From the NCBI GenBank assembly GCA_030263665.1, contig SZPK01000001.1:124001-188000 (forward strand): a stretch of 64,000 nt of DNA. The letters run 5' to 3'. This document shows positions 15,837 to 23,997 of the stretch, piece after piece (the first letter of the stretch is position 1; each line of letters starts with the position of its first letter). Source of the stretch: Villigracilis sp024434165 (lineage in GTDB: Bacteria > Chloroflexota > Anaerolineae > Anaerolineales > Villigracilaceae). The notes below the pieces were generated by a model, which saw only the letters and a list, made by a program, of their open reading frames with translations, had not been told where the DNA came from and searched no databases. The position numbers and the translations under genes are program-made.

Positions 15837-16742
15837 ATGTACGACTTGATTATCGTCGGCGGCGGACCTGCCGGGCTGACAGCCGCCATTTACGCCATCC
15901 GAAAACGATTGAATGTGCTGGTTCTGTCGAAAGACCTGGGCGGCAAGACCAACTATCGCCTTGCCCTGCCCTGGGTGGAAGACTATCAGGTCATTCGCGG
16001 GCTGGAGGTCGTCAACAAGTTCCGCTCCGAGTTGGAGTATCTCGATTTTGCCCGCCACATCGAAGCGGTTGAAAAAGTGGAGCAAAAGGGCGGCCATTTC
16101 GTTGTCACCACCACAGGCGGGGCGGCGCTTGAGTCGAAGGCGGTGATCATCGCCACCGGCGCGCGCCAGGTGCGCATGGATGTGCCGGGTGAAAAGGAAT
16201 ACACAATGAAAGGCTTGTGCTATTCCGCCCTCTCGTATGCGCCGCTGTTCATTGACAAATCCGTGATCGTGGTCGGCGACGAGGAACTCGCGCTGCGTTC
16301 GGCGGGCGAACTTTCCACCGTCGCCCGCGAGGTCACCATGGTCTGCGCCAGCGACAAAATGCTCAATTCGCCGCTCGGCAAAAAATTGCAGGCGGCTGGC
16401 AACGTCAGAATCATGAAGGATTGCGAGATCGTCGAGGTGCAGGGGGATGAATACGCCCGTAAATTGATCCTGAAAGACAAGTCCGGCGCGCTCAAGGAAT
16501 ATTCCGCCGACGGCATGTTCGTCGAAAAGGCGCTCACCCCCAACACCGACATGGTCAAGGGTCTGGTCAAACTCGACGCACAGGGGCGCATCGTGATTGA
16601 CGGCGCCTGCCGCACGAATGTCCCCGGTCTCTTTGCGGCGGGCGATGTGACCAGCAGTTACGCCGAGCAGGTGCTGGTGGCGGTTGGGGAGGGAGCCAAA
16701 GCCGCCCTGAGCGCGTACGAATACCTGCTGCCAACTCTTTGA
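15837..16742 (+). CDS. Thioredoxin-reductase-like flavoprotein lacking the redox CxxC
   Basis: The 301-residue protein has the FAD-binding IIVGGGPAGLTAAIYA at its N-terminus and the C-terminal GLFAAGDVTSSYAEQVLVAVGEGAKAAL of the thioredoxin reductase family. Where thioredoxin reductases have CxxC, this protein reads GLCYSALSYAP, with only one cysteine. The second dinucleotide-binding motif is also altered (VIVVGDEELALRSA rather than GxGxxA). So it has the fold but is unlikely to reduce thioredoxin; a ferredoxin-type or other NAD(P)H flavin oxidoreductase is possible. AAAGGAGAACGCT precedes the ATG. It lies 18 bases after malic enzyme, which could supply NAD(P)H. Confidence 0.85.
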   Translation: MYDLIIVGGGPAGLTAAIYAIRKRLNVLVLSKDLGGKTNYRLALPWVEDYQVIRGLEVVNKFRSELEYLDFARHIEAVEKVEQKGGHFVVTTTGGAALESKAVIIATGARQVRMDVPGEKEYTMKGLCYSALSYAPLFIDKSVIVVGDEELALRSAGELSTVAREVTMVCASDKMLNSPLGKKLQAAGNVRIMKDCEIVEVQGDEYARKLILKDKSGALKEYSADGMFVEKALTPNTDMVKGLVKLDAQGRIVIDGACRTNVPGLFAAGDVTSSYAEQVLVAVGEGAKAALSAYEYLLPTL

Positions 16743-16812
16743 CAGGCATCGCGGCATTTCCATTTCCCCGGCGATAGGACCGCCGCCCGTCAGTTTCACA
16801 CTGGGCAAACAC

Positions 16813-16840
16813 GCTCCCCGCATTGGCAGGTGCGGGGAGC
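16813..16840 (+). terminator. Strong hairpin terminator after the malic enzyme-flavoprotein pair
   Basis: GCTCCCCGCA (16813-16822) and TGCGGGGAGC (16831-16840) form a perfect 10-bp stem with an 8-base loop, followed by GATTGTTATT, a weak U-rich tail. Confidence 0.8.
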
Positions 16841-17171
16841 GATTGTTATTCCAACATGAGAGAAAAAGCATCCCACCAAACCTTAACATTTTTGATAAGC
16901 GTTTAACCGTACGAATTAATACTTACATATTACAATACCGAAACACGACCATCCGAACCCCGCCCCTGAACGTTCATATTCGGATTCGTCCATGCTCGTT
17001 CGCGGAAGACATCCGAACCGCCATGGAACGCAAAACCAAATTCCTTTCTGGGGGAGTGGTACTGCAAGAACCCCAAACCAGAACCGATTTTGCATCCGCA
17101 GGTACGCCCGTCCGGTCGTCTGTTCGGAGCCTGATAAAAACCACCCAACCCTGAATCGGAGATCAAAGCGC
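16841..17171. other. Gene-free stretch upstream of the diterpenoid locus
   Basis: About 330 bases without a believable gene. The first 90 bases are AT-rich (ATTAATACTTACATATTACAATACC near 16915-16939, quoted in part) and could hold a promoter. From about 16940 the sequence is made of repeated GACCATCCGAACC and TTCGGATTCGTCC-like words in both orientations, another degenerate word tract. A frame that runs through it in line with the sulfotransferase lacks family similarity and is not taken as coding. Confidence 0.5.
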
Positions 17172-18044
17172 ATGCCCCACCGCATTATTGTCTGCGGCAT
17201 TTACCGAAGCGGAACCTCCCTGACGACGAAACTCATTCGTGAGTGGGGAGCGTACGCCGGCAACGCCGATGACCTGTTCGAGGATGAATACGGCTACCTG
17301 GAACATCTCGCTCTGCAAAGGGTCAACGATGAACTGTTGAACAACAAGAGCCGCGTCCCAACGCCGGAACACATCCTGCTCGAAAAAGTCCGGGACGAGG
17401 AAATCTCCCGCAAGGCGAAACAGGTTCTGGCGGAGATGGATGCGGAGGCACAGTCCCAGGGCGCAGCCGCATGGGTGTGGAAGGATCCCCGCATTCCGCT
17501 CACGCTGCCCTTCTGGTCGCATTTTTGGGAGGATGTCATCTACGTCATCCCGGTGCGCCATCCGCTCGAAACCATCCTCTCCGCGGCGAAAATGGAAGGG
17601 CTCGAACCGGAGCAGGTGCCTCTTTCCGCCGGGTTCGCCTACTGGCAGTTCTGCATGTTGAACATTTTGAAAGCCGCGCAAAACACGTCCCGCAAGATTT
17701 TTATCTCCTACGACCAGTTGATCCAACACCCGCGCCGCGAATGTGAACGGCTGTGTTATTTTCTGGACGAACACTGCGGTATTGCGTCGGTGGATCATGA
17801 TCCGCGCGTCGAAGCGATGGCGTTCCACATCCAGGAGAGGCAGCGCCATTTTCAGGCTCCCGCCTCTCTTGCGGACCTCGAGGTTGTCACTGCGGAACAG
17901 CGGGCTTTATACAACTTTTTGCGGGTTAAAACCATCCACCCGCACGAGACCTACCGCGAAAGCGATTTTGCCCTCTACCCCGGCTGGATGGAGTACCTGC
18001 AGGCGACGGACACCCTGCTGTCCATGATGCAGGAAGGAAACTAA
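17172..18044 (+). CDS. Sulfotransferase-family protein
   Basis: The 290-residue protein begins MPHRIIVCGIYRSGTSLTTK, the P-loop-like 5'-phosphosulfate-binding segment of PAPS-dependent sulfotransferases. A second segment, VIYVIPVRHPLETILSAAK, matches the 3'-phosphate-binding motif (R..P...S). The family transfers sulfate from PAPS to hydroxyl groups of small molecules or polymers. The start 17172 follows CGGAGATC; the frame is open further upstream but that part is a word tract. It ends three bases before the next gene, a prenyl-transferase-like protein, so its likely substrate is the diterpenoid made here (inference). Confidence 0.85.
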   Translation: MPHRIIVCGIYRSGTSLTTKLIREWGAYAGNADDLFEDEYGYLEHLALQRVNDELLNNKSRVPTPEHILLEKVRDEEISRKAKQVLAEMDAEAQSQGAAAWVWKDPRIPLTLPFWSHFWEDVIYVIPVRHPLETILSAAKMEGLEPEQVPLSAGFAYWQFCMLNILKAAQNTSRKIFISYDQLIQHPRRECERLCYFLDEHCGIASVDHDPRVEAMAFHIQERQRHFQAPASLADLEVVTAEQRALYNFLRVKTIHPHETYRESDFALYPGWMEYLQATDTLLSMMQEGN

Positions 18045-18047
18045 CTC

Positions 18048-18959
18048 ATGTCGAAGCAGATCGCATTGAAGCAATTCCTTGAACTTCCCGTCGAGGAGGC
18101 GGCTGAAATCGTACGGGCGGGCAATGTAAAAGTATGTGTTTTCCCCTTCAACGGAACGCGCCGCTGGTTTTTGCTCGAGCATGGACACAAAAAACATGAA
18201 GACATAAGCCGCGCCTACAATGATTTAACAGGCAAGCGATATATTGAAATGTATCAGATGCTCTTCCGCCATGGGATCGAAACAGTTGTGGCTCCCATTT
18301 TCGGCGGCGATATCATGGAGCGGGGGGAAGAATATATGAACAGCATTGGTTCTGCAATGTCCCACCTGGCGGAGCATCCCGATTTTCTTTCTTTTTACCG
18401 GGAATTTGATGTACGAGTCCGTTTTTATGGAGATTATCGCAAGAAACTACACGATGGAGCATATTCTTTTATATGCGATAAATTCGACAAAATCACACAA
18501 GAAACTATCGGTCATGGAAAACACCGCCTTTTCTATGGAGTCTTCGCCAACGACGCAACTGAGGCAGTTGCAGAGATAGCCGTGAACCTTCACCGAAAAT
18601 CCTCCCAAATACCGGGAAGAAGGGAGATAGTCGAACAATACTACGGCGAATATATTGAAAAAGCGGATATATTCATCGGCTTTGAAAAATTCAGCGTATT
18701 CGATTACCCTTTGTTAAATACCGGAAATGAAAGTTTATATTTCACGGCTGCCCCCTCCCTATTCATGACCGAGTCCCAGTTAAGATATATCCTTTACGAC
18801 CATCTCTACCTCAGACCAGTCAGCGAACCTGATTACCAGTCAATACCGCGAAATGAATTTGAATTCATGAAACAATATTACGAAAAAAACCGCCAAACAA
18901 CATATGGGGTCGGCGAATTGCGCGGAGGTATTTGGTACTTAAAATCGGAAAATTCATGA
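18048..18959 (+). CDS. Homolog of Rv3378c (tuberculosinyl transferase) / kolavelool synthase type cis-prenyltransferase-fold enzyme
   Basis: The 303-residue protein is clearly related, from memory, to M. tuberculosis Rv3378c, which transfers the tuberculosinyl group from its diphosphate to adenosine or water. Shared blocks: EIVR...KV.VFPF.GTRRWF (21-41), MLFRHGIETVVAPIF (71-85), RFYGDYRKKL (125-134), YYGEYIEKADIFIGF (198-212), LYFTAAPSLFMTE (230-242), LRYILYDHLYLR (245-256). Rv3378c has Asp34 in PFDGTRRW, equivalent to the catalytic Asp of undecaprenyl diphosphate synthases; here residue 35 is Asn (codon 18150-18152). It is AT-richer than its surroundings. The next gene is the matching cyclase. 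Length equals Rv3378c (about 296). Plain undecaprenyl diphosphate synthase is not supported. Confidence 0.88.
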   Translation: MSKQIALKQFLELPVEEAAEIVRAGNVKVCVFPFNGTRRWFLLEHGHKKHEDISRAYNDLTGKRYIEMYQMLFRHGIETVVAPIFGGDIMERGEEYMNSIGSAMSHLAEHPDFLSFYREFDVRVRFYGDYRKKLHDGAYSFICDKFDKITQETIGHGKHRLFYGVFANDATEAVAEIAVNLHRKSSQIPGRREIVEQYYGEYIEKADIFIGFEKFSVFDYPLLNTGNESLYFTAAPSLFMTESQLRYILYDHLYLRPVSEPDYQSIPRNEFEFMKQYYEKNRQTTYGVGELRGGIWYLKSENS

Positions 18960-18975
18960 ATAACGAGGCATAGCA

Positions 18976-20463
18976 ATGCAAAGCGTAAACGACCTTCTTC
19001 GTTCCATCGGCTCAGGCTGTGTGACCAGCACAGCATACGATACTGCCTGGATTGCCCGTTTAGGAAATCTTGACTTGGATCTAAGTCACTCCGCTTTGGA
19101 ATGGCTGTGTGAAAATCAACTACCAGATGGGAGCTGGGGCGCCAAAGATATATATTACTATCATGATAGGGTAATCTGCACTCTTGCGGCAATGATCGCG
19201 TTGGCACGGCAGGGCAGGCGCATGCACGATAAAGTGCAAATCGAGAAAGGTTTACAGGCTCTTGAGAGGATAACTTCGGGGGCAACGGGCGGGTTGGCAT
19301 CGGACCCCAACGGCGCCACTGTGGGTTTCGAAATGATCGTTCCCACGCTTGTTGCCGAGGCGGAAAAACTGGGGCTTATCACCCAACAAGGAGACCGCAT
19401 TCTGGGACGAATGGCAAAAATGCGGGCGGTGAAACTGGAGAAACTCTCGGGGAAAAAAATCAATAAGTACGTAACACCGTCCTTTTCAGCAGAAATGGCA
19501 GGTGTTGACGGACAGGGTATTCTCGAGATTGACAACCTCCAGGAAGCCAATGGGTCAGTAGCAAATAGCCCATCTGCAACTGCATATTTTGGCATACATC
19601 TAAAGCCTGATGAACCTCAAGCCCTCAATTACCTCAGACAGGTTGTAAATCCCGATCACGGAGCGCCGGCATTTGCACCAATCGATATTTTCGAAGTAGC
19701 CTGGACCTTATGGAATATCAAGTTAATTCCAGATTTGAAATTTCTGGACGAGCAGCAATTAAAATCGCATTTACAATTCCTTCAGAGCCATTGGAATGAC
19801 GACATCGGCATTGGAACAGCCTCGAACGGAACCATAAAAGACGGCGACGATTCGGGGTTGGTATACGAAGTGTTGACTGGCTTTGGCGTATCCAAGGATA
19901 TAAAAGCCATTCTGCACTATGAAGAACCACAACATTTTCGCTGCTTTACCCTGGAATCCAATCCGTCTATCAGTACAAACATCCATATACTGGGCGCACT
20001 GCGTCAGTCCGGCTTTGGCACAGATCATCCAAGCGTTGAAAAGATTATGAGATTTCTGAAATCCGTAAAGCAGCCGGGTGGGTTTTGGTTCGACAAGTGG
20101 CATGCGTCCCCATATTACGCAACCTCTCATGCCGTAGTCACCTTTGCCGGATATGACAATTCCCAGGCGGAGAGCGCTGTTGAGTGGATACTGGCAACAC
20201 AGAATCCAAACGGCGCATGGGGACACTACGGCATCTCCACGCCCGAAGAAACGTCATATTGCCTCCAAGCCTTGTCTGCCTGGAGCATCCAAACAGGTTC
20301 CGCGCAAATAAGGAAAAACATCCAACAGGCGTATGTCTGGTTGAGCGAAAACCTGGAAACCCCGCATCTTCCCTTATGGATTGGAAAAGCGCTGTACTGT
20401 CCAAGCAGGGTTGTGCAGTCTTCGGTACTTAGCGCACTGAAATTGGCAGAGAGCATAATATGA
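18976..20463 (+). CDS. Class II diterpene cyclase, Rv3377c / kolavenyl diphosphate synthase type
   Basis: The 495-residue protein resembles Rv3377c, which cyclises geranylgeranyl diphosphate to a bicyclic halimane-type (tuberculosinyl) diphosphate, over its whole length. Seen: STAYDTAW (18-25), NQLPDGSWGA (47-56), a LEIDNLQEANGSVANSPSATAYF stretch near 175-200, the catalytic acid motif DGDD (289-292), a second NPNGAWG repeat, and SISTNIHILGALRQSG. The DxDD acid motif is canonical; Rv3377c has DCDTT as I recall. There is no class I DDxxD, so the diphosphate should be retained for the partner at 18048. Too short for squalene-hopene cyclase. AT-richer than neighbours. The stop overlaps the next start by four bases. 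GGPP synthase is not in the window. Confidence 0.88.
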   Translation: MQSVNDLLRSIGSGCVTSTAYDTAWIARLGNLDLDLSHSALEWLCENQLPDGSWGAKDIYYYHDRVICTLAAMIALARQGRRMHDKVQIEKGLQALERITSGATGGLASDPNGATVGFEMIVPTLVAEAEKLGLITQQGDRILGRMAKMRAVKLEKLSGKKINKYVTPSFSAEMAGVDGQGILEIDNLQEANGSVANSPSATAYFGIHLKPDEPQALNYLRQVVNPDHGAPAFAPIDIFEVAWTLWNIKLIPDLKFLDEQQLKSHLQFLQSHWNDDIGIGTASNGTIKDGDDSGLVYEVLTGFGVSKDIKAILHYEEPQHFRCFTLESNPSISTNIHILGALRQSGFGTDHPSVEKIMRFLKSVKQPGGFWFDKWHASPYYATSHAVVTFAGYDNSQAESAVEWILATQNPNGAWGHYGISTPEETSYCLQALSAWSIQTGSAQIRKNIQQAYVWLSENLETPHLPLWIGKALYCPSRVVQSSVLSALKLAESII

Positions 20464-22151
20464 GAAGAACATTATCTCACTTTTGGAACAGTCTTAACCA
20501 ATTTAACGCCCTGGAGCCCGACGCTGCCAGGCGCGGTAAAGTATTGAACCTGCTTTTGCTTGGCTCCTTTGCACTTAGCGCAGCGGCGTTTCTTTTAACT
20601 CTTATTCTTTTGATATTATCCTCAACATGGAGCAAACCTGGAAACCTCCTGCTCCTTTTTGGGACATTGGTTTTTGCGATAGGCGCACTTGGTCTGTTAT
20701 TCCTAAACAAGAGGTCCACCAGACTAACTGCGCTCCTATTCCTGCTTTTACTTACATTGGTATTTATCTTCAGCGATATTCCCGCCGAACTTGCCAATGG
20801 CAGATCGTCCTTTGTGTTTTTCATTCCCATTGCCATCGCCAGCCTGCTCCTGACACCTGTCAGCAGTTTCTTTTTCGCCGTGCTCAACAGCAGTATCATT
20901 GGCATCCTCGCTTTAATTAGCGGCGAATCGTTAAATATCGGCACCATATTTGGCTTCTTTATGCTCGCCATCATTTCATGGTTGTCCTCCAACTCGCTCG
21001 AACAAGCTATCAAAGACCTCCGCGTGATCAACGCTGAACTGGACCAGCGTGTGGCAGACCGCACCCGCGAACTGTCCGAATCTCTTGCGCGCGAGGCGGC
21101 GCAGGCGAGTCAGCGTGAGGCGATCCTCAACAGTATTGCCGACGGCGTGGTGGTGTTCGACAACTATGGGATGGCGATTGTCGCAAACCCGTCCCTCTCC
21201 GTAATGACGGGAAAGGCGCACAGTGAGGTGCTGGGGCGCAACCTGACGGAACTCTTGAGCACGGGCGAACTTTCACAGGAGGAACAGGCGCGCATCAGCG
21301 AGGCATTCAAAGGTTCGAAAAGCATGCCGACCTTCCGCATCAAGTGGGGCGCGAAGACTCTCTCGGTCAATGCGGCGGAAGTGCAATCCGCCACCCGCGA
21401 GCCGCTCGGCACGGTGGCTGTTTTCCGCGACGTCACCCGCGAAGCGGAACTCGACAGGATGAAGGATACGTTTTTGGCGGTGGTTTCGCACGAACTGCGG
21501 ACGCCTCTCAACGCCATCCTCGGGTTTGCCGAAATGATCAAGGAGACGGTATACGGACCCGTGAGCGAAAGTCAGAGCCGCGCCGCCTCCCGCATCATGG
21601 AAAATACCCGGCGCCTCTTGTCCATTGTGAGCGAACTGCTCGACCAGGCGCAGATACAGTCGGGCAGGTTGAAAATTGCGATGGAACCTTGCGAACCTGC
21701 CGAACTGTTGAAAATCGTGCAGGATACCATGGAGAAAATTGCAAACGACAAGGGCGTGAAGATCCGTACCGAACTCGACCCCGCCCTGCCCGCAACTCTC
21801 ACGGGGGATTCCCACCGCCTGCAGCAAATTTTGATCAACCTGACGAATAACGCGATCAAGTTTTCCGACAAGGGCGACGAGATTCGAGTCTCCATCGGGC
21901 GGGCGGGCGATGCCAACTGGCAGATCCAGGTTGCAGATGCCGGCGAGGGCATCCCGGAGGAGGCGGTGGGGTATATCTTCGATACCTTCCGGCAGGTCGA
22001 GAGTTCCGCCACCCGCAAGCATGGCGGCGTGGGATTGGGGCTGGCAATCGTCAAGCAATTGGTGGAGTTAATGAATGGAAAAATTGTCGTGGAAAGCCGT
22101 GTTAATGTTGGCAGTGTGTTCACCGTCACCCTGCCGCTGATTACGAATTAG
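20460..22151 (+). CDS. Membrane sensor histidine kinase with PAS domain
   Basis: The 563-residue protein has about six membrane helices in residues 30-180, then a short coiled coil, a PAS domain (about 220-330, ILNSIADGVVVFDNYGMAIV), HisKA with phospho-acceptor H344 (VVSHELRTPLN) and a HATPase domain (LINLTNNAIKFSD N-box, DAGEGIPEE, HGGVGLGLAIVKQL). Its ATG overlaps the cyclase stop (ATGA, 20460-20463), which implies translational coupling to the diterpene genes. The membrane half is AT-rich like the terpene genes, while the kinase half is GC-richer, as if the two halves had different histories. Signal unknown. Confidence 0.92.
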   Translation: MRRTLSHFWNSLNQFNALEPDAARRGKVLNLLLLGSFALSAAAFLLTLILLILSSTWSKPGNLLLLFGTLVFAIGALGLLFLNKRSTRLTALLFLLLLTLVFIFSDIPAELANGRSSFVFFIPIAIASLLLTPVSSFFFAVLNSSIIGILALISGESLNIGTIFGFFMLAIISWLSSNSLEQAIKDLRVINAELDQRVADRTRELSESLAREAAQASQREAILNSIADGVVVFDNYGMAIVANPSLSVMTGKAHSEVLGRNLTELLSTGELSQEEQARISEAFKGSKSMPTFRIKWGAKTLSVNAAEVQSATREPLGTVAVFRDVTREAELDRMKDTFLAVVSHELRTPLNAILGFAEMIKETVYGPVSESQSRAASRIMENTRRLLSIVSELLDQAQIQSGRLKIAMEPCEPAELLKIVQDTMEKIANDKGVKIRTELDPALPATLTGDSHRLQQILINLTNNAIKFSDKGDEIRVSIGRAGDANWQIQVADAGEGIPEEAVGYIFDTFRQVESSATRKHGGVGLGLAIVKQLVELMNGKIVVESRVNVGSVFTVTLPLITN

Positions 22152-22162
22152 GAGGAACCCAA

Positions 22163-22525
22163 ATGACCGCACTATCCCTGATCATCGAAGACGACGAAGA
22201 CCTGGCGGAGATTTTCAGTCAGGCGGTGACTGCCGCCGGCTATCAGACCGAAGTCATCAACGACGGGCTTGTGGCGCAGGAAAGGCTCAAACAGGTCGTC
22301 CCCGACGTGGTCGTTCTGGATATGCACATCCCGCATGTTTCCGGCGACAAGTTGTTCGTTCAGATTCGCGCGGATGAACGGCTGAACAACACGCGGGTTG
22401 TCGTTGCCACTGCCGATGCTCAAATGGGCGAGAGCATGTGGGGCAAGGCAGATCTGGTTCTCATCAAACCCATCTCGTTTACGCAATTGCGCGACCTGAC
22501 CGCGCGTCTTCGCCCTCAAACATAA
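22163..22525 (+). CDS. Single-domain response regulator
   Basis: The 120-residue receiver has acidic residues D10-D11, phospho-acceptor D53 (VVLDMHIP) and K102 (VLIKPIS). There is no output domain, so it acts through protein contact or passes the phosphate on. It follows the histidine kinase by 11 bases with TTAGGAGGAACCC before the ATG, and is presumably its partner. It is the last gene before a strong terminator. Confidence 0.92.
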   Translation: MTALSLIIEDDEDLAEIFSQAVTAAGYQTEVINDGLVAQERLKQVVPDVVVLDMHIPHVSGDKLFVQIRADERLNNTRVVVATADAQMGESMWGKADLVLIKPISFTQLRDLTARLRPQT

Positions 22526-22544
22526 GTGGACTCTGCCCCTGATC

Positions 22545-22576
22545 AAAACGGGACAGCCGCAGGGCTGTCCCGTTTT
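22545..22576. terminator. Bidirectional terminator between the response regulator and the permease
   Basis: AAAACGGGACAGCC (22545-22558) and GGCTGTCCCGTTTT (22563-22576) form a perfect 14-bp stem with loop GCAG. T-runs lie on both sides, so it can stop transcription of both converging genes. Confidence 0.93.
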
Positions 22577-22590
22577 GCCGTTTCATGAAG

Positions 22591-23997
22591 TTAATCGTCC
22601 GCCGCGGTGGCTGCTTTATCAAGCGCCCCGGTTTCGATCACGGGTGGTTTGAAGATCAGGAAGATGGCGTTGACGAGAATACCCAGCACCGCCGCGGTGG
22701 CAATCGCCGGCAGACCGCTCGGGAAAACCCCTTGCAGGAACGGAATGGGAAGGAATCCGCCTTCATAACCGATGTTGCCGCCGATACCAACGACCATGAT
22801 GGTCGCACCCACCGCCAGGTTGCGCGGGTCGAACATGCTGACCTTGTGCTCCTGCATCAATGCAATACCTTGCATACCAATTGCGCCAAAGAGATAAATC
22901 GCCAAGCCGCCGCTGACCGCCAACGGCACGGTCTGCACCAGCCCGGCGAGTTTGCCGACAAACCCAAGCAGGATGGCAATCACACCCGCACCGACCAGGG
23001 CGGGACCGGAATAGTTGCGCGAGATCGCCATAAGGGAGTTGTTCTCGCCGTAGTTCGTTCCGGCGGTTGCGCCGAACAAGCCTTTCAGCGTATCATCCAC
23101 GCCGTCCAGAATCAGGTTGAAGCCGATATTCTTGTCGAGTTCGTATTTTTCCTTGCCCATGTCCGTCGCGAGGCGGTCCACATACAGGCTGATCTGGTAG
23201 AGGTGCGCCGTGGATTCGGGAATGGTGGCAATCGCCATGATTGAAACGCTGAAGATGGCTGTACCCACCATCGCCCCGCTGAACGAGGGCAGGGTGAAAT
23301 TCGGAACGGCAAACCAACTCGCATTGACGACAGGTGCAAAGTCAACCGACCCCGGGGCGAGTAACGCCGAGGCGACGTAGCCGAAAATCGCGCCGAACAG
23401 CACCGGCAACATGCCGATGAAACCGCGTCCCTGCATGTAGACGGAGAACAAGATCGTCACCACCAAGGTCAGGATCGAAACCGCCCAATTGGCCGACGCC
23501 ATGCTCAACGCCGCAGCCGCCAGCCCAAAGCCGATGATCGCAGCGACGGAACCGGTGACAATGGGAGGCAGAATCATGTCAATCGTATTCTTTCCGATGG
23601 CGCGGATCAGGAATCCGACCAGGATGTTCAAAAGACCCGTCACTACGATCCCCGCCTGAATGGTGCTGATGACTTCGTCCGGCAGGGGTACGCCAAACTG
23701 CGGCGTACTGCCCGTCATCTGCTGGGCAATGGCAAGGTAGGCGGCGATATAACTGAAGCTCGAACCGTAGAAAAGCGGAATGAACTTCCCAATCCGCCAT
23801 TTGGCGAGCATAAGCGCCACGATGGTGCCCAAACCGGAGATCGTCAGCACGGTGCCAACATGGAAACCGCACAACGCCGCAACAAGCACAGTGGCAGGGA
23901 ACATGGTCAGCACGTGTTGAAAGCCCAGCAGAACGATCTGACCAAGCGAGGGGCTGTCGTTGGGCAGGTAGCCCATGACTTTATTGTTGGTAGCCAT
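22591..23997 (-). CDS. NCS2-family nucleobase permease (uracil/xanthine type)
   Basis: The 468-residue protein has 12-14 hydrophobic segments and belongs to the NCS2 (UraA/PbuX) proton or sodium symporters for nucleobases. Seen: the N-terminal LGFQHVLTMFPATVLVAALCG, LLNILVGFLIR, IPESTAHLYQISLYVDR and NYGENNSLMAISRNYSG, which match the uracil/xanthine permease substrate and gate regions. The start is placed at 23997 (ATGGCTACC), 7 bases after GAGGAG; the frame is open further upstream but without support. It diverges from the coxG operon, so the transported base may be the substrate of that pathway (inference). Uracil versus purine cannot be decided here. Confidence 0.92.
   Translation of the reverse strand: MATNNKVMGYLPNDSPSLGQIVLLGFQHVLTMFPATVLVAALCGFHVGTVLTISGLGTIVALMLAKWRIGKFIPLFYGSSFSYIAAYLAIAQQMTGSTPQFGVPLPDEVISTIQAGIVVTGLLNILVGFLIRAIGKNTIDMILPPIVTGSVAAIIGFGLAAAALSMASANWAVSILTLVVTILFSVYMQGRGFIGMLPVLFGAIFGYVASALLAPGSVDFAPVVNASWFAVPNFTLPSFSGAMVGTAIFSVSIMAIATIPESTAHLYQISLYVDRLATDMGKEKYELDKNIGFNLILDGVDDTLKGLFGATAGTNYGENNSLMAISRNYSGPALVGAGVIAILLGFVGKLAGLVQTVPLAVSGGLAIYLFGAIGMQGIALMQEHKVSMFDPRNLAVGATIMVVGIGGNIGYEGGFLPIPFLQGVFPSGLPAIATAAVLGILVNAIFLIFKPPVIETGALDKAATAADD

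Noticed and set aside
14490..16889. 799-codon minus-strand open frame opposite malic enzyme and the flavoprotein
   Set aside because: Spans two real genes on the other strand and has no recognisable domain; length follows from low stop frequency in GC-rich DNA.
16843..17154. Open frame in the gap before the sulfotransferase
   Set aside because: It runs through repeated GACCATCCGAACC words and has no similarity to any family; no ribosome site.
18048..18959. Undecaprenyl diphosphate synthase
   Set aside because: The DGNGRW motif and the C-terminal signature of that enzyme are absent, and whole-length blocks match Rv3378c.
18976..20463. Squalene-hopene cyclase
   Set aside because: At 495 residues it is too short, has few QW repeats, and its blocks follow Rv3377c; the partner gene also points to a diterpene cyclase.
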